From positions 124,001-188,000 of the forward strand of contig NZ_JAAMQM010000004.1 in assembly GCF_013523055.1 (NCBI RefSeq): 64,000 bases of DNA, in the 5' to 3' direction. Below, one piece after another: positions 39,590-50,791 of this stretch. The notes beneath the pieces are model-generated. The model did not search any database, was not told where the DNA came from, and was given only the letters and a program-made list of their open reading frames with translations. The stretch comes from Pseudomonas capeferrum. GTDB taxonomy: Bacteria > Pseudomonadota > Gammaproteobacteria > Pseudomonadales > Pseudomonadaceae. The translations under genes and the position numbers were made by a program. Numbering within the stretch: position 1 is the first letter of the stretch; every line of letters starts with the position of its first letter.

Positions 39590-40063
39590 ATGGCAATCGA
39601 TATCGGTATCAATGAAGAAGATCGCAAGTCCATCGCCGATGGGCTGTCCCGGCTGCTGTCGGATACGTACGTGCTGTATCTGAAAACCCACAACTTCCAC
39701 TGGAACGTCACCGGTCCTTCATTCCGCACCCTGCATCTGATGTTCGAGGAACAGTACACCGAGCTCGCCCTGGCCGTCGATTCGATCGCCGAGCGTATTC
39801 GCGCCCTCGGCTTCCCGGCGCCAGGTTCCTATGCCTTCTACGCCCGCCACTCCTCGATCAAGGAGGAAGAGGGGGTGCCAAGCTCCGATGAAATGATTCG
39901 CCAACTGGTCCAAGGCCAGGAGGCGGTGGTGCGCACTGCGCGCAGCATCTTCCCCGCGGTCGAAAAGGTCAGCGACGAGCCAACTGCCGACCTGCTCACC
40001 CAGCGCATGCAGGTCCACGAGAAAACCGCGTGGATGCTGCGCTCGCTGCAAGTCGAGCAATGA
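39590..40063 (+). CDS. Dps-like ferritin
   Basis: A 157-residue four-helix protein of the Dps/bacterioferritin class, oxidising and storing iron and protecting DNA under stress. Family features are [15 protein letters not shown] with intersubunit ferroxidase ligands, and the LFEEQYTE and [11 protein letters not shown] segments. I chose ATG 39590 ([11 protein letters not shown]). It is followed by a terminator. It diverges from the cold-shock-domain gene across 279 bp. Confidence 0.93.
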   Translation: MAIDIGINEEDRKSIADGLSRLLSDTYVLYLKTHNFHWNVTGPSFRTLHLMFEEQYTELALAVDSIAERIRALGFPAPGSYAFYARHSSIKEEEGVPSSDEMIRQLVQGQEAVVRTARSIFPAVEKVSDEPTADLLTQRMQVHEKTAWMLRSLQVEQ

Positions 40064-40094
40064 TTCCTGCTTGATCCGCACGTCCAGGTGCAAA

Positions 40095-40130
40095 GATGCC
40101 CGGTTCCAGTCGATGGAGCCGGGCATCTTC
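40095..40130 (+). terminator. Terminator of the Dps-like gene
   Basis: GATGCCCGG and CCGGGCATC pair around a ~16-base inner loop that can partly pair (TTCC/GGAG). A T-rich stretch follows. Confidence 0.6.
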
Positions 40131-40236
40131 ATTCAGGGCGGAAGATTTTGCCGCTGTCTTCGGTATCGACCGCAGCGCTTCATTGGGGATAAGCGTGCCG
40201 TGAGGCACGCCTTTCATCCGTCGAAGGAGCCAAGCA

Positions 40237-40575
40237 ATGGAAGCGGTGCCGAGCAGGAACATCCAAGGTATTTGCCAAGGGCGGTGGCCCGGCAAGCAGT
40301 GTATCGACCCGTTCGAAGCGGATTTCGACATGGCACAGGCATGTCCCGTCGCGCGTTCGGTGCGCCTCAATGGCTTTGCCACCTGCCTGCGTCTGGAAGC
40401 GGTCTACTGGCGGATTCTCGAACGCATTGCCGAGGCCAATCACTGCTCGGTCAGTGCAGTCCTGTCCTACGTCGACCGAGAGGTGCATCTGCGTTACGGT
40501 GGCGTGAGAAACTTCAGCGGCCTCATTCGGGTGATCTGCGTCAACTGGCTTCTCGATCCGCCGGCGGCGCACTGA
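40237..40575 (+). CDS. Ribbon-helix-helix domain protein
   Basis: A 112-residue protein whose central part (SVRLNGFATCLRLEAVYWRILERIAEANHCSVSAVLSYVDREV) fits the ribbon-helix-helix family found in proteobacterial genomes (RHH_4-like), normally small DNA-binding or regulatory proteins. ATG 40237 is preceded by AAGGAG at 40224-40229, an excellent site; a later ATG 40330 would lose ~30 residues. No partner toxin is adjacent. Target unknown. Confidence 0.72.
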   Translation: MEAVPSRNIQGICQGRWPGKQCIDPFEADFDMAQACPVARSVRLNGFATCLRLEAVYWRILERIAEANHCSVSAVLSYVDREVHLRYGGVRNFSGLIRVICVNWLLDPPAAH

Positions 40576-40668
40576 TCGGCAGGCGGGCTGCACAGCCCTC
40601 CTTAACCATATATAATCACGCCTTTTGCTGCCCCCGGCGGCCAGCGTAGTGGTTGACGAGAGACCTCC

Positions 40669-40890
40669 ATGCCCCTTTATGACTATCAATGTGCATCCTG
40701 CGATCACCAGATGGAAGTGCTGCAGAAGATCAGCGCCGCGCCATTGACCGACTGCCCCGCCTGCCAGGCGCCAGCGCTGAAGAAGCTGCTGTCCGTGCCA
40801 GGCTTTCGCCTGAGCGGTACGGGCTGGTACGAAACCGACTTCAAGACCGGCGCCAAGAAGAATCTCGCAGGCGGCGACAAGGCCGACTGA
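40669..40890 (+). CDS. FmdB-type zinc ribbon protein
   Basis: A 73-residue protein beginning MPLYDYQCASCDHQMEV, with a CxxC...CPAC zinc ribbon and a C-terminal tail (ETDFKTGAKKNLAGGDKAD). The FmdB/FMDB family is widespread and of unknown function, named after an amidase regulator. It lies directly upstream of aspS with 94 bp between and on the same strand, as in other pseudomonads. Confidence 0.9.
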   Translation: MPLYDYQCASCDHQMEVLQKISAAPLTDCPACQAPALKKLLSVPGFRLSGTGWYETDFKTGAKKNLAGGDKAD

Positions 40891-40984
40891 GTTGAATTGC
40901 ATTGCCTGGGTCTTGCACTATTAGCCTCTTGGGCGGCCAAGACCTCCACCGAATACACGAATCACGAGAAGCGAAACCACCATC

Positions 40985-42760
40985 ATGATGCGCAGCCATT
41001 ATTGCGGCCAGTTGAACGAGAGCCTGGACGGCCAGGAAATCACCCTTTGCGGCTGGGTACATCGTCGCCGCGACCACGGCGGGGTGATCTTCCTCGATAT
41101 CCGTGATCGCGAAGGCATGGCCCAGGTCGTCTTCGACCCGGACCGCGCTGAAAGCTTCGCTGCCGCCGACCGCGTGCGCAGCGAATACGTGGTGCAGATC
41201 ACCGGCAAGGTGCGTCCACGTCCGGCGGGTGCTGTGAACGCGAACATGGCGTCCGGCGCCATCGAAGTGCTTGGTTACGAGCTGACCGTGCTCAACGAGG
41301 CGGAAACCCCTCCATTCCCGCTCAATGAATACTCCGACGTCGGCGAGGAAACCCGCCTGCGCTACCGCTTCATCGATCTGCGTCGCCCGGAGATGGCCGA
41401 AAAGCTGCGCCTGCGTTCGCGCATCACCACCAGCATTCGCCGCTTCCTGGACGAGAACGGTTTCCTCGACGTCGAGACGCCAATCCTGACGCGCGCCACC
41501 CCGGAAGGCGCTCGCGACTACCTGGTGCCAAGCCGCACGCACGCCGGTAGCTTCTTCGCGCTGCCGCAATCGCCTCAACTGTTCAAACAGTTGCTGATGG
41601 TCGCCGGCTTCGATCGCTATTACCAGATCGCCAAGTGCTTCCGCGACGAAGACCTGCGCGCTGACCGCCAGCCTGAATTCACCCAGATCGACATCGAAAC
41701 CAGCTTCCTGGACGAGTCCGAGATCATGGGCCTGACCGAAAGCATGATCCGCAAGCTGTTCAAGGAAGTGCTCGACCTGGAGTTCGGCGAGTTCCCGCAC
41801 ATGACCTTCGAAGAAGCCATGCGCCGTTACGGTTCCGACAAGCCAGACCTGCGTAACCCGCTCGAGCTGGTGGACGTTGCCGATCAGCTCAAGGAAGTCG
41901 AGTTCAAGGTCTTCAGCGGTCCGGCCAACGATCCGAAATGCCGCGTCGCCGCATTGCGCGTGCCGGGCGGTGCGAGCATGCCGCGCAGCCGTATCGACGA
42001 GTACACCAAGTTCGTCGGCATCTATGGTGCCCGCGGCCTGGCGTACATCAAGGTCAACGAGCGCGCCAAAGGTGTCGAAGGCCTGCAGTCGCCGATCGTC
42101 AAGAACATCCCTGAAGCCAACCTCAACGTGATCCTCGATCGCGTCGGCGCGGTCGACGGCGACATCGTGTTCTTCGGTGCCGACAAGGCCAAGATCGTCA
42201 GCGAGGCCCTGGGCGCGCTGCGGATCAAGGTCGGTAACGACTTCAACTTGCACACCTGCGAGTGGGCACCGATGTGGGTCGTCGACTTCCCGATGTTCGA
42301 AGAGAACGAAGACGGCAGCTTCACCGCGCTGCACCATCCGTTCACCGCGCCGAAGTGCACCCCGGCGGAGTTGGAGGCCAACCCGGCTACCGCCTTGTCC
42401 CGTGCCTACGACATGGTCCTGAACGGTACCGAACTGGGTGGCGGCTCGATCCGTATTCACCGCAAGGAAATGCAGCAGGCCGTGTTCCGCCTGCTGGGCA
42501 TCGAGCCAGCGGAGCAGGAAGAGAAGTTCGGCTTCCTGCTGGACGCCCTGAAGTTCGGTGCGCCGCCGCACGGTGGCCTGGCCTTCGGCCTCGACCGCTT
42601 GGTAATGCTGATGACCGGCGCCCAGTCGATCCGTGAAGTGATCGCCTTCCCGAAAACCCAGAGCGCCGCGTGCGTCATGACCCAGGCGCCTGGCCTGGTC
42701 GACGCCAAGGCCTTGCGAGAGTTGCACATTCGCCTGCGCGAGCAGACCAAGGTCGAGTAA
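40985..42760 (+). CDS. aspS: Aspartyl-tRNA synthetase (probably non-discriminating)
   Basis: Class IIb synthetase charging tRNA-Asp and, in pseudomonads that lack AsnRS, also tRNA-Asn for GatCAB conversion. The 591-residue protein has an OB anticodon domain ([22 protein letters not shown]), motif 2 ([24 protein letters not shown]), a GAD domain and motif 3 ([12 protein letters not shown]). Start may be 40985 or 40988 (MM). Discrimination state is inferred from the genus, not seen. yebC follows. Confidence 0.96.
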   Translation: MMRSHYCGQLNESLDGQEITLCGWVHRRRDHGGVIFLDIRDREGMAQVVFDPDRAESFAAADRVRSEYVVQITGKVRPRPAGAVNANMASGAIEVLGYELTVLNEAETPPFPLNEYSDVGEETRLRYRFIDLRRPEMAEKLRLRSRITTSIRRFLDENGFLDVETPILTRATPEGARDYLVPSRTHAGSFFALPQSPQLFKQLLMVAGFDRYYQIAKCFRDEDLRADRQPEFTQIDIETSFLDESEIMGLTESMIRKLFKEVLDLEFGEFPHMTFEEAMRRYGSDKPDLRNPLELVDVADQLKEVEFKVFSGPANDPKCRVAALRVPGGASMPRSRIDEYTKFVGIYGARGLAYIKVNERAKGVEGLQSPIVKNIPEANLNVILDRVGAVDGDIVFFGADKAKIVSEALGALRIKVGNDFNLHTCEWAPMWVVDFPMFEENEDGSFTALHHPFTAPKCTPAELEANPATALSRAYDMVLNGTELGGGSIRIHRKEMQQAVFRLLGIEPAEQEEKFGFLLDALKFGAPPHGGLAFGLDRLVMLMTGAQSIREVIAFPKTQSAACVMTQAPGLVDAKALRELHIRLREQTKVE

Positions 42761-42771
42761 GCGGGCCCAGG

Positions 42772-42796
42772 GCGCATCCTTCGGGATGCGCTCTTG
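42772..42796 (+). terminator. Hairpin after aspS with UUCG loop
   Basis: GCGCATCC-TTCG-GGATGCGC is a perfect 8-bp stem with the very stable UUCG loop, followed by TCTTG. The weak T-run makes it a moderate terminator or a 3' stabiliser. Confidence 0.6.
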
Positions 42797-42871
42797 CGTT
42801 CAGGCACAGGATTTTGTCGTCTCGCCCCGTGGGCGGGACCAGATTTTTGTTTCAGAGGATTTGGAGTCGTT

Positions 42872-43618
42872 ATGGCTGGTCATTCCAAGTGGGCGAACAT
42901 CAAGCACCGCAAAGAGCGCCAGGATGCCAAGAGAGGCAAGATCTTCACCAAGTGGATCCGTGAGCTGACCGTGGCCGCCAAGCAAGGGGGCGGCGATCCC
43001 GCGGCCAACCCGCGCTTGCGTCTTGCCCTGGACAAGGCGCTCGGCGCCAACATGAGCCGCGATATCATCGATCGCGCCATCGCTCGTGGCGCCGGGACCG
43101 CTGAAAGCGACAACGTCGAAGAGCTTACCTACGAGGGCTATGGTCCTGGTGGTGTGGCGATCCTGGTCGAGACCATGACCGACAACCGCAACCGGACCGC
43201 CGCCGCCGTCCGTCATGCCTTCACCAAGTGCGGAGGCAACCTCGGTACCGACGGTTCGGTTGCCTATCTGTTCGAGCGCAAGGGTCAGATCAGCTTCGCC
43301 GCTGGTCTGGACGAGGACGCGCTGATGGAAGCCGCCATGGAGGCGGATGCGGACGATGTCGTCAGTCACGAGGACGGCTCCTTCGACGTGTTCACCTCGT
43401 TCAGCGGTTTCTATGCGGTGCGCAGTGCTTTGGAAGAGGCCGGCTTCAAGGCCGCCGACGCCGAAATCGTCATGCAGCCGACGACCAGCGCGGAATTGGA
43501 TCTGGAGGGTGCGGAGAAGGTGCTCAAGCTCATCGACATGCTCGAGGATCTCGATGACGTGCAGAACGTCTACTCCAATGCCGAGATCCCCGACGAAGTC
43601 CTGGAAAAACTCGGCTAA
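42872..43618 (+). CDS. yebC: YebC/PmpR-family transcriptional regulator or ribosome factor
   Basis: A 248-residue YebC protein, start [23 protein letters not shown]. In P. aeruginosa PmpR binds the pqsR promoter and represses quorum sensing; recent work on YebC-type proteins also points to relief of ribosome stalling at proline-rich stretches. Which applies here is not decided by the sequence. I chose ATG 42872. It stands upstream of ruvC, a common arrangement. Confidence 0.95.
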   Translation: MAGHSKWANIKHRKERQDAKRGKIFTKWIRELTVAAKQGGGDPAANPRLRLALDKALGANMSRDIIDRAIARGAGTAESDNVEELTYEGYGPGGVAILVETMTDNRNRTAAAVRHAFTKCGGNLGTDGSVAYLFERKGQISFAAGLDEDALMEAAMEADADDVVSHEDGSFDVFTSFSGFYAVRSALEEAGFKAADAEIVMQPTTSAELDLEGAEKVLKLIDMLEDLDDVQNVYSNAEIPDEVLEKLG

Positions 43619-43733
43619 GGTTGACTCCAGGGCTATCTAGAGGCCGGAGCTGCCTGTGCGCCATGCGCCACGGGCGGTTCCGGCTTCTGTATTTCCGGCG
43701 CATCAAATGATGCGCCCTTTGCATGCAGGCGTT

Positions 43734-44258
43734 ATGACTCTGATTCTTGGTATCGACCCCGGTTCGCGCATTACCGGCTACGGCGTGGTGCGCCATACGC
43801 CGCGCGGGTGTGAATACGTGGCGTCCGGCTGTATCCGCACCGGCGCGGGTGAACTGCCCGAACGCTTGCAGATCGTTTTTCGCGGTGTGCGCGAAGTCAT
43901 CCGGCAGTATGGTCCGGTGACCATGGGCATCGAACGCGTGTTCATGGCCCGTAACGCCGACTCGGCGCTCAAGCTCGGGCAAGCCCGCGGTGCCGCCATC
44001 GTCGCGGCGGTGGAGGAGGGCCTGGAGGTGGCCGAATACAGCGCGACTCAGGTCAAGCAAGCTATCGCGGGCACGGGTGGGGCGAACAAGGAGCAGGTGC
44101 AGATGATGGTCATGCATCTGCTGAAGCTTACTCAGAAGCCGCAGATCGATGCCTCCGATGCCCTGGCCATCGCCATGTGCCATGCCCATACGCAGTCCAG
44201 CCTGGTGCCTCATGGCCTGGCGACGGCGCGACGTCGCGGCGGGCGCTTGCGCCTGTAG
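43734..44258 (+). CDS. ruvC: Crossover junction endodeoxyribonuclease RuvC
   Basis: Resolves Holliday junctions by paired nicks. The 174-residue protein has catalytic acidic residues at IDPGSR (Asp7), GIERVF (Glu), and DASDALAIA (C-terminal Asp pair). I chose ATG 43734 ([10 protein letters not shown]). ruvA and ruvB follow. The Ruv genes are usually damage-inducible, but I see no LexA box just upstream. Confidence 0.97.
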   Translation: MTLILGIDPGSRITGYGVVRHTPRGCEYVASGCIRTGAGELPERLQIVFRGVREVIRQYGPVTMGIERVFMARNADSALKLGQARGAAIVAAVEEGLEVAEYSATQVKQAIAGTGGANKEQVQMMVMHLLKLTQKPQIDASDALAIAMCHAHTQSSLVPHGLATARRRGGRLRL

Positions 44259-44365
44259 GCGCTTCATGCGCTGATACATATTTTGTCCGGGTGAAACGTT
44301 CACCTGTCGTATTTGCTGATAGGGTTGTCCGGTCATTGACCGGCCCCGAGAGGAAGGATCGGAAC

Positions 44366-44983
44366 GTGATTGGACGCTTGCGCGGGACCCTGGCGGAGAA
44401 ACAGCCGCCGCACCTGATTGTCGACGTCAATGGCCTGGGCTACGAGCTCGAAGTGCCCATGACTACGCTGTACCGCTTGCCGAAGGTAGGCGAGCCGGTC
44501 ACGTTGCACACTCACCTGGTCGTTCGCGAGGACGCCCACCTGCTTTATGGCTTTCATGAAAAGCGCGAGCGCGAGTTGTTCCGCGAGCTCATCCGCCTCA
44601 ACGGCGTCGGGCCGAAGCTGGCCTTGGCATTGATGTCCGGCCTCGAGGTCGATGAGCTCGTGCGTTGTGTCCAGGCCCAGGATACCTCGGCACTGGTACG
44701 TGTGCCGGGGGTCGGCAAGAAGACAGCCGAGCGCCTGCTGGTCGAGTTGAAGGATCGCTTCAAGGCCTGGGAGACGTCGCCCGCGATGTTCACCCTGGTC
44801 TCCGACGGTCCCGTGCCGATCGGCGGTACCGCCAGCGCCGAGGCCGACGCGGTCAGCGCGCTGGTCTCCCTGGGCTACAAGCCGCAGGAAGCCAGCAAGG
44901 CCGTGGCGGCCATCGAAGGCAAGAGCGGCCTTAGCAGTGAAGACCTGATACGTCGCAGCCTCAAGGGGATGATTACCAAGTGA
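44366..44983 (+). CDS. ruvA: Holliday junction DNA helicase subunit RuvA
   Basis: Tetramer that binds Holliday junctions and loads RuvB. The 205-residue protein begins [12 protein letters not shown], has a central HhH pair ([33 protein letters not shown]) and a C-terminal RuvB-binding helix domain. GTG 44366 has AGAGGAAGGA upstream. Its stop overlaps the ruvB start. Confidence 0.97.
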   Translation: MIGRLRGTLAEKQPPHLIVDVNGLGYELEVPMTTLYRLPKVGEPVTLHTHLVVREDAHLLYGFHEKRERELFRELIRLNGVGPKLALALMSGLEVDELVRCVQAQDTSALVRVPGVGKKTAERLLVELKDRFKAWETSPAMFTLVSDGPVPIGGTASAEADAVSALVSLGYKPQEASKAVAAIEGKSGLSSEDLIRRSLKGMITK

Positions 44984-46026
44984 TCGAAGCCGACCGACTG
45001 ATAGCCGCCACAGGACGCGATCGCGAGGAAGTCCAGGACCGAGCGATACGACCCCTGCGTCTTGACGAATACATCGGTCAGCCGGTGGTTCGCGAGCAGA
45101 TGGCATTGTTCATCCAAGCCGCCCGTGGGCGTAACGAATCCCTGGACCATACGCTGATCTTCGGACCACCCGGCCTTGGCAAGACGACCTTGGCCAATAT
45201 CATCGCCCAGGAAATGGGCGTCTCGGTGAAGAGCACCTCTGGCCCCATCCTCGAGCGTCCCGGGGACCTGGCGGCCATGCTGACCAACCTCGAACCCCAT
45301 GATGTGCTGTTCATCGACGAGATCCATCGCCTGTCGCCTGTCGTCGAGGAAGTGCTCTATCCCGCGATGGAGGACTTCCAGCTGGACATCATGATCGGCG
45401 AGGGGCCGGCAGCCCGCTCGATCAAGCTCGATCTGCCGCCGTTCACCCTGGTGGGGGCCACCACCCGCGCGGGCATGCTGACCAATCCCCTGCGCGACCG
45501 CTTCGGTATCGTTCAGCGCCTGGAGTTCTACAGCAACAAGGACCTGGCGACGATCGTCATCCGTTCCGCGGGTATCCTCGGCCTGGTGATCGAAGAGCAG
45601 GGCGCTTTCGAGATAGCGCGGCGTGCCCGAGGCACCCCGAGGATCGCCAACCGCCTGCTGCGGCGCGTGCGCGACTATGCCGAAGTGCGTGGCAAGGGCC
45701 AGATCACCAAGGCCGTGGCCGACATGGCGCTCAATCTCCTGGATGTCGATGAGCGTGGTTTCGATCATCAGGATCGGCGCCTGCTGCTGACGATGATCGA
45801 GAAGTTCGACGGCGGGCCGGTGGGGGTCGACAACCTGGCCGCGGCGATCAGCGAGGAGCGGCATACCATCGAAGATGTGCTCGAGCCCTATCTGATCCAG
45901 CAGGGCTACATCATGCGTACGCCACGCGGACGTGTGGTCACGCGGCATGCCTATCTGCACTTCGGGCTGAACATTCCGGGCCGCTTGGGCGAGGATGCGA
46001 ATTTTTCCGTCTCTGGCGATGAATGA
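44980..46026 (+). CDS. ruvB: Holliday junction DNA helicase subunit RuvB
   Basis: AAA+ motor that drives branch migration. The 348-residue protein has Walker [13 protein letters not shown], Walker [10 protein letters not shown], sensor 1 and the arginine finger region (LRDRFG), and a C-terminal winged helix. GTG 44980 overlaps the ruvA stop by 4 bases. Length is normal. Confidence 0.98.
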   Translation: MIEADRLIAATGRDREEVQDRAIRPLRLDEYIGQPVVREQMALFIQAARGRNESLDHTLIFGPPGLGKTTLANIIAQEMGVSVKSTSGPILERPGDLAAMLTNLEPHDVLFIDEIHRLSPVVEEVLYPAMEDFQLDIMIGEGPAARSIKLDLPPFTLVGATTRAGMLTNPLRDRFGIVQRLEFYSNKDLATIVIRSAGILGLVIEEQGAFEIARRARGTPRIANRLLRRVRDYAEVRGKGQITKAVADMALNLLDVDERGFDHQDRRLLLTMIEKFDGGPVGVDNLAAAISEERHTIEDVLEPYLIQQGYIMRTPRGRVVTRHAYLHFGLNIPGRLGEDANFSVSGDE

Positions 46027-46150
46027 CAGATCGAAACGGGGTTTTCGTGGTCCTACCGCAGGCACCCCGTCCGAGCGCTGGCAATCCGACATTATCGATG
46101 AAAAACAGTTGCCGGGGCGGATTGGCAAGCTGAGGAGTAAGCACTAGAGT

Positions 46151-46603
46151 ATGCGCGCGCAAAATGGAGCGGAATCGTTCGCACATCGTTGTCGAGTCTA
46201 TTACGAGGACACCGATGCGGGCGGCGTGGTGTATTACGTCAACTACCTGAAATTCATGGAGCGTGCGCGCACCGAGCGGTTGCGCGATCTTGGCTTTTCC
46301 CAGTCTGAACTCGCGGGGCAGAATCTGCTGTTCGTGGTGCACTCCAGTGAGGCGCGCTACCACGCGCCGGCACGTCTGGACGATGAACTGCGGGTGACCG
46401 CACAAGTACTTGAATTGAATCGCGCCAGCCTGCGCTTCGTGCAGCAGGTCTGGCGCGAGAAAGATGAAACGCTGCTCTGCGAAGGGCAGTTCCTGGTGGC
46501 CGCGGTGCGCGCCGACACATTCAAACCCCGGGCCATGCCCCCTGAGCTCAGAGATGCTTTCAGGCGGGATGGCACGGGTACTCAATCGAACGCAGGAGAT
46601 TAA
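46151..46603 (+). CDS. ybgC: Tol-Pal-associated acyl-CoA thioesterase YbgC
   Basis: Hot-dog-fold thioesterase, start [40 protein letters not shown], with the catalytic Asp in YEDTDAGG. The 150 residues match the family. It acts on acyl-CoA or acyl-ACP and precedes tolQ, as in most gammaproteobacteria. tolQ starts 2 bases later. Confidence 0.95.
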   Translation: MRAQNGAESFAHRCRVYYEDTDAGGVVYYVNYLKFMERARTERLRDLGFSQSELAGQNLLFVVHSSEARYHAPARLDDELRVTAQVLELNRASLRFVQQVWREKDETLLCEGQFLVAAVRADTFKPRAMPPELRDAFRRDGTGTQSNAGD

Positions 46604-46605
46604 GC

Positions 46606-47301
46606 GTGGAAGCTAACGTCGTCGACCATACCTCCATGTGGAGCTTGGTCAGCAATGCCAGCATCGTGGTGCAGCTGGTGATGCTGATTCTGGTTGCTGC
46701 ATCGGTGACCTCGTGGGTCATGATTTTCCAGCGCAGCAACATGCTGCGCGCCGGTCGTCGTGCGCTGGATGCCTTCGAGGAGCGCTTCTGGTCGGGTATC
46801 GACCTGTCCAAGCTGTACCGTCAGGCAGGCAGCAATCCAGATCCGGATTCGGGTGTGGAGCAGGTGTTTCGTGCAGGTTTCAAGGAGTTCTCGCGTCTGC
46901 GTCAGCAGGCGGGCGTCGACCCTGACGCGGTCATGGAAGGCGTAGGCCGCGCGATGCGCGTGGCTATCTCGCGTGAAGAAGAAAAGCTCGAGCAAGGCCT
47001 GCCGTTCCTCGCGACAGTCGGCTCGACCAGTCCGTACATCGGTCTGTTCGGTACCGTCTGGGGGATCATGAACTCCTTCCGTGGCCTCGCTTCCGCCCAG
47101 CAGGCGACCCTGGCCACCGTTGCGCCCGGCATCGCCGAGGCACTGATCGCCACCGCGATCGGCCTGTTCGCGGCGATCCCGGCCGTTATCGCCTACAACC
47201 GTTTCGCCGCCCGCAGCGAAACGCTGATTGGCCGTTACTACACCTTTGCCGATGAGTTCCAGGCAATCCTGCACCGCAAGGTGCACACCAGCGAAGAGTG
47301 A
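46606..47301 (+). CDS. tolQ: Tol-Pal system protein TolQ
   Basis: Inner-membrane proton-channel subunit that with TolR energises TolA during cell constriction. The 231-residue protein has three membrane helices (residues ~15-38, ~135-160 and ~170-192) and the conserved TVGSTSPYIGLFGTVWGIM and TAIGLFAAIPAVIAYN blocks. GTG 46606 has CAGGAG upstream. It is related to ExbB and MotA. Confidence 0.97.
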   Translation: MEANVVDHTSMWSLVSNASIVVQLVMLILVAASVTSWVMIFQRSNMLRAGRRALDAFEERFWSGIDLSKLYRQAGSNPDPDSGVEQVFRAGFKEFSRLRQQAGVDPDAVMEGVGRAMRVAISREEEKLEQGLPFLATVGSTSPYIGLFGTVWGIMNSFRGLASAQQATLATVAPGIAEALIATAIGLFAAIPAVIAYNRFAARSETLIGRYYTFADEFQAILHRKVHTSEE

Positions 47302-47315
47302 TCAGGTAAAAAACC

Positions 47316-47768
47316 ATGGCCCGAGTTCGCCACAAACGCAAGCCGGTCGCCGAGATGAACGTAGTGCCCTACATCGACGTGATGCTGGTGCTGCTGGTCA
47401 TCTTCATGGTGACCGCCCCCATGCTCAATCAGGGCGTGAAGGTCGACCTGCCCAAGGTTTCCAGCGAAGCCTTGCCGCAGGACAACAATGTCCAGATCCT
47501 CACCATCTCGATCAAGGCTGACAAGACCTACTACTGGAACCTTGGCAGTGAAGTGGACACCGAAAAGCAGATGGACAAGGCCATGGCCTTGCCGGAAATG
47601 ACCAGCGCCGTCACCAAGATCATTGCCGCCGGGCGTGATCAGGGCAAGCAGACCCAGGTCTTCATTCGTGGCGACAAGAGCGTCGACTACGGTGCGGTAA
47701 TGGGCGCCATGGGCGGGTTGCAGCAGGCCGGTGTCGGTAACGTTGGTCTGATTACCGAGGCGCCCTGA
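47316..47768 (+). CDS. tolR: Tol-Pal system protein TolR
   Basis: Bitopic partner of TolQ. The 150-residue protein has one membrane helix at residues ~15-35 with the proton-handling Asp in VVPYIDVMLVLLVIFMV, followed by a periplasmic domain. It is 14 bp after tolQ and its stop overlaps the tolA start by one base (TGATG). Confidence 0.97.
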   Translation: MARVRHKRKPVAEMNVVPYIDVMLVLLVIFMVTAPMLNQGVKVDLPKVSSEALPQDNNVQILTISIKADKTYYWNLGSEVDTEKQMDKAMALPEMTSAVTKIIAAGRDQGKQTQVFIRGDKSVDYGAVMGAMGGLQQAGVGNVGLITEAP

Positions 47769-48922
47769 TGCAACAGCGAGAGCCCTCCGCCTCGGAAAGC
47801 TACTTCTGGCCCAGTGTCTGGGCCATTGGCCTGCACGTGCTGGTGTTCGGCATGCTGTTCGTCAGTTTCGCCATGACGCCCGAACTGCCGCCGTCCAAGC
47901 CGATCGTTCAGGCTACGCTCTATCAGCTCAAGTCCAAGAGTCAGGCGACGACCCAGACCAATCAGAAGATTGCCGGGGAAGCCAAGAAGACCGCTTCGCG
48001 TCAGACCGAAGTCGAGCAGATGGAGCAGAAGAAGGTCGAGCAGCAAGCTGTGAAGGCCGCGGAACAAAAGAAAGAGGAAGCCGCTCAAAAGGCCGAGGCC
48101 GCACGCGAGGCCGCTGAAGCCAAGAAGGCCGAACAGGCCGAGAAAGCCGAGCAGGCGAAGAAGGCTGAAGAAGCGAAGGCTACCGAGACCAAGAAAGCAG
48201 CCGAAGCCAAGAAGGCCGATGAGGCGAAGAAGGCCGCCGAGAAGCAACAGGCCGATATCGCCAAGAAGAAGGCCGAGGAAGAGGCCAAGAAGAAAACTGA
48301 CGCGGAGGCCAAGAAACAGGCTGCCGAAGAGGCCAAGAAGAAAGCCGCCGAAGACGCGAAGAAAGCCGCGGAAGACGCCAAGAAGAAAACTGTAGAAGAC
48401 GCCAAGAAAAAGGCAGCCGAGGACGCCAAGAAGAAGGCGGCGGCCGAGGATGCCAAGAAGAAGGCCGCGGAAGAGGCCAAGAAGAAAGCGGCAGCCGATG
48501 CGGCCAAGAAGAAGGCGGCGGATGCAGCCCGCAAGGCGGCGGAAGACAAGAAAGCCCAGGCCCTGGCCGAGCTCCTGTCCGACACCACCGAGCGGCAGCA
48601 GGCGTTGGCCGATGAGCAGGGCGATCAGGTAGCCGGTGATTTCGACGACCTGATCCGCATGCGCGCATCCGAAGGCTGGGCTCGCCCACCGTCCGCGCGC
48701 AAGGGCATGGCGGTAGTGCTGCAGATCAACATGTTGCCGGATGGCACCATTACCAATGTGAGCGTATCGCGCTCGAGCGGCGACGGACCGTTCGACAGTT
48801 CGGCGGTCGCGGCCGTGAAGAACATTGGTCGATTGACCGAGATGCAGGGTCTGAAGCCAAGCGATTTCAACTCCTACCGTTCATTCAAGATGACATTTAC
48901 ACCTGAGGATCTTGCGTTGTGA
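47768..48922 (+). CDS. tolA: Tol-Pal system protein TolA
   Basis: Transduces the TolQR proton-motive force to the outer membrane via TolB and Pal. The 384-residue protein has a membrane helix at residues ~14-36, a long charged helix at ~60-265 made of Ala/Lys/Glu repeats ([11 protein letters not shown]-type), and a globular C-terminal domain at ~285-384 ([17 protein letters not shown]...). The repetitive helix is encoded by degenerate repeats at ~48000-48560. The stop overlaps the tolB start. Confidence 0.96.
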   Translation: MQQREPSASESYFWPSVWAIGLHVLVFGMLFVSFAMTPELPPSKPIVQATLYQLKSKSQATTQTNQKIAGEAKKTASRQTEVEQMEQKKVEQQAVKAAEQKKEEAAQKAEAAREAAEAKKAEQAEKAEQAKKAEEAKATETKKAAEAKKADEAKKAAEKQQADIAKKKAEEEAKKKTDAEAKKQAAEEAKKKAAEDAKKAAEDAKKKTVEDAKKKAAEDAKKKAAAEDAKKKAAEEAKKKAAADAAKKKAADAARKAAEDKKAQALAELLSDTTERQQALADEQGDQVAGDFDDLIRMRASEGWARPPSARKGMAVVLQINMLPDGTITNVSVSRSSGDGPFDSSAVAAVKNIGRLTEMQGLKPSDFNSYRSFKMTFTPEDLAL

Positions 48923-50220
48923 TTAAACTCCTTCAAGGGCTGCTGATCATGCTCTGCTGCGTGGCGGGTCTGGCCGTGGCAGAGGAAAAGAACATCCTGG
49001 TCACCAGTGGTAGCGACCGGGCCACGCCGATCGCGGTGGTGCCTTTCGGCCTGCAGGGCGGTAGCGTCCTGCCGGAAGACATGGCCGATATCATCGGCAA
49101 CGACCTGCGCAACTCCGGCTACTACGCGCCGATCCCGCGGCAGAACATGATCAGCCAGCCGAGCCAGGCCAGCGAAGTCATCTTCCGTGACTGGAAAGCC
49201 CTCGGCGCCCAGTACGTGATGGTCGGTAGCATCGTGCCGTCCGGTGGTCGCCTGCAGGTGCAGTACGCATTGTTCAACGTTGCCACCGAGCAACAGGTGC
49301 TGACCGGTAGCGTATCCGGTGGCGTCGACCAGCTGCGTGACATGTCGCACTACATCGCCGACCAGTCGTTCGAAAAACTCACCGGCATCAAGGGCGCGTT
49401 CTCTACCCGCATGCTGTACGTGACGGCCGAGCGTTTCTCGACCAACAATACCCGCTACACCTTGCAGCGCTCCGACTATGACGGCGCCCGTGCGGTCACC
49501 CTGCTGCAGTCGCGCGAGCCGATCCTGTCGCCACGCTTCGCCCCGGATGGCAAGCGTATCGCCTATGTCTCGTTCGAGCAGAAGCGTCCACGTATCTTTG
49601 TCCAGCACATCGATACCGGTCGCCGCGAGCAGGTCACCAACTTCGAAGGCCTCAATGGCGCGCCGGCCTGGTCGCCCGATGGCTCGCGCCTGGCATTCGT
49701 GCTGTCCAAGGATGGCAACCCTGACATCTACGTGATGAACATGGGTTCGCGCCAGATCACTCGTGTCACCGCAGGCCCTGGCATCAATACCGAGCCCTTC
49801 TGGGGCAAGGATGGCAGCACCATCTACTTCACGTCCGACCGTGGCGGCAAGCCGCAGATCTACAAGACGTCGGTCGGTGGCGGCAGCGCCGAGCGGGTAA
49901 CCTTCGTGGGTAACTACAACGCCAACCCTAAACTTTCGGCAGACGAAAAGACCCTGGTGATGATCCATCGTCAGCAAGGTTTCACCAACTTCAAAGTGGC
50001 AGCCCAGGATCTTCAGCGCGGAAGTGTAAAGATTCTTTCGGAGACCAGTCTTGATGAGTCGCCTACTGTTGCGCCAAACGGCACCATGCTAATCTACGCC
50101 ACCCGCCAGCAGGGCCGGGGAGTCTTGATGCTCGTCTCTCTCAATGGACGCGTGAGGCTCCCGCTTCCTACCGCTCAAGGCGAAGTCAGAGAACCGTCCT
50201 GGTCCCCTTACCTGAACTGA
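48919..50220 (+). CDS. tolB: Tol-Pal system protein TolB
   Basis: Periplasmic beta-propeller that binds Pal. The 433-residue precursor has a signal peptide (cleaved near AVA-EEK at residue 21), an N-terminal TolB domain and a six-bladed propeller whose blades carry [24 protein letters not shown] and [12 protein letters not shown] 48919 overlaps the tolA stop by 4 bases. Confidence 0.97.
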   Translation: MIKLLQGLLIMLCCVAGLAVAEEKNILVTSGSDRATPIAVVPFGLQGGSVLPEDMADIIGNDLRNSGYYAPIPRQNMISQPSQASEVIFRDWKALGAQYVMVGSIVPSGGRLQVQYALFNVATEQQVLTGSVSGGVDQLRDMSHYIADQSFEKLTGIKGAFSTRMLYVTAERFSTNNTRYTLQRSDYDGARAVTLLQSREPILSPRFAPDGKRIAYVSFEQKRPRIFVQHIDTGRREQVTNFEGLNGAPAWSPDGSRLAFVLSKDGNPDIYVMNMGSRQITRVTAGPGINTEPFWGKDGSTIYFTSDRGGKPQIYKTSVGGGSAERVTFVGNYNANPKLSADEKTLVMIHRQQGFTNFKVAAQDLQRGSVKILSETSLDESPTVAPNGTMLIYATRQQGRGVLMLVSLNGRVRLPLPTAQGEVREPSWSPYLN

Positions 50221-50278
50221 TGCGGCGTATAAGCTTTACGTTTTACTTAACACACTGGGGTTCACAAGGAGTTTCATG

Positions 50279-50785
50279 ATGGAAATGCTGAAGTTTGGTA
50301 AATTCGCTGCGCTGGCTTTGGCCATGGCCGTAGCTGTAGGTTGCTCGTCCAAGGGCGGTGACAACGCTGGCGAAACTGGCGGTGCCGCTGTAGATCCTAA
50401 CGCTGGCTACGGTGCCAACACTGGCGCTGTCGACGGCAGCCTGAGCGAAGAAGCCGCCCTGCGCGCAATCACTACCTTCTACTTCGAATACGACAGCTCG
50501 GACCTGAAGCCAGAAGCCATGCGCGCCCTGGACGTTCACGCCAAGGACCTGAAAGCCAACGGCAGCCGTGTTGTCCTGGAAGGCAACACCGACGAGCGCG
50601 GCACCCGCGAGTACAACATGGCTCTGGGTGAGCGTCGTGCCAAGGCTGTACAGCGTTACCTGGTCCTGCAGGGTGTTTCCCCTGCTCAGCTGGAACTGGT
50701 CTCCTACGGTGAAGAGCGTCCTGTTGCCACTGGCAACGACGAGCAATCCTGGGCTCAGAACCGCCGCGTCGAACTGCGCAAGTAA
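50279..50785 (+). CDS. pal: Peptidoglycan-associated lipoprotein Pal (OprL)
   Basis: Outer-membrane lipoprotein that binds peptidoglycan and TolB. The 168-residue precursor has lipobox Ala-Val-Gly-Cys (Cys near residue 22) and a C-terminal OmpA-like domain with [26 protein letters not shown] and QNRRVEL. I chose ATG 50279, 7 bases after AAGGAG; ATG 50276 is only 4 bases away. Pseudomonas Pal is known as OprL. Confidence 0.97.
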   Translation: MEMLKFGKFAALALAMAVAVGCSSKGGDNAGETGGAAVDPNAGYGANTGAVDGSLSEEAALRAITTFYFEYDSSDLKPEAMRALDVHAKDLKANGSRVVLEGNTDERGTREYNMALGERRAKAVQRYLVLQGVSPAQLELVSYGEERPVATGNDEQSWAQNRRVELRK

Positions 50786-50791
50786 TTCGAT

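Noticed and set aside
40841-42727. 628-codon minus-strand frame opposite aspS
   Set aside because: Antisense to a clear aspartyl-tRNA synthetase, with the composition of a shadow frame.
48085-48588. Minus-strand Ala/Phe/Ser-rich frame opposite tolA
   Set aside because: Direct shadow of the Lys/Ala-rich TolA coiled-coil repeats.
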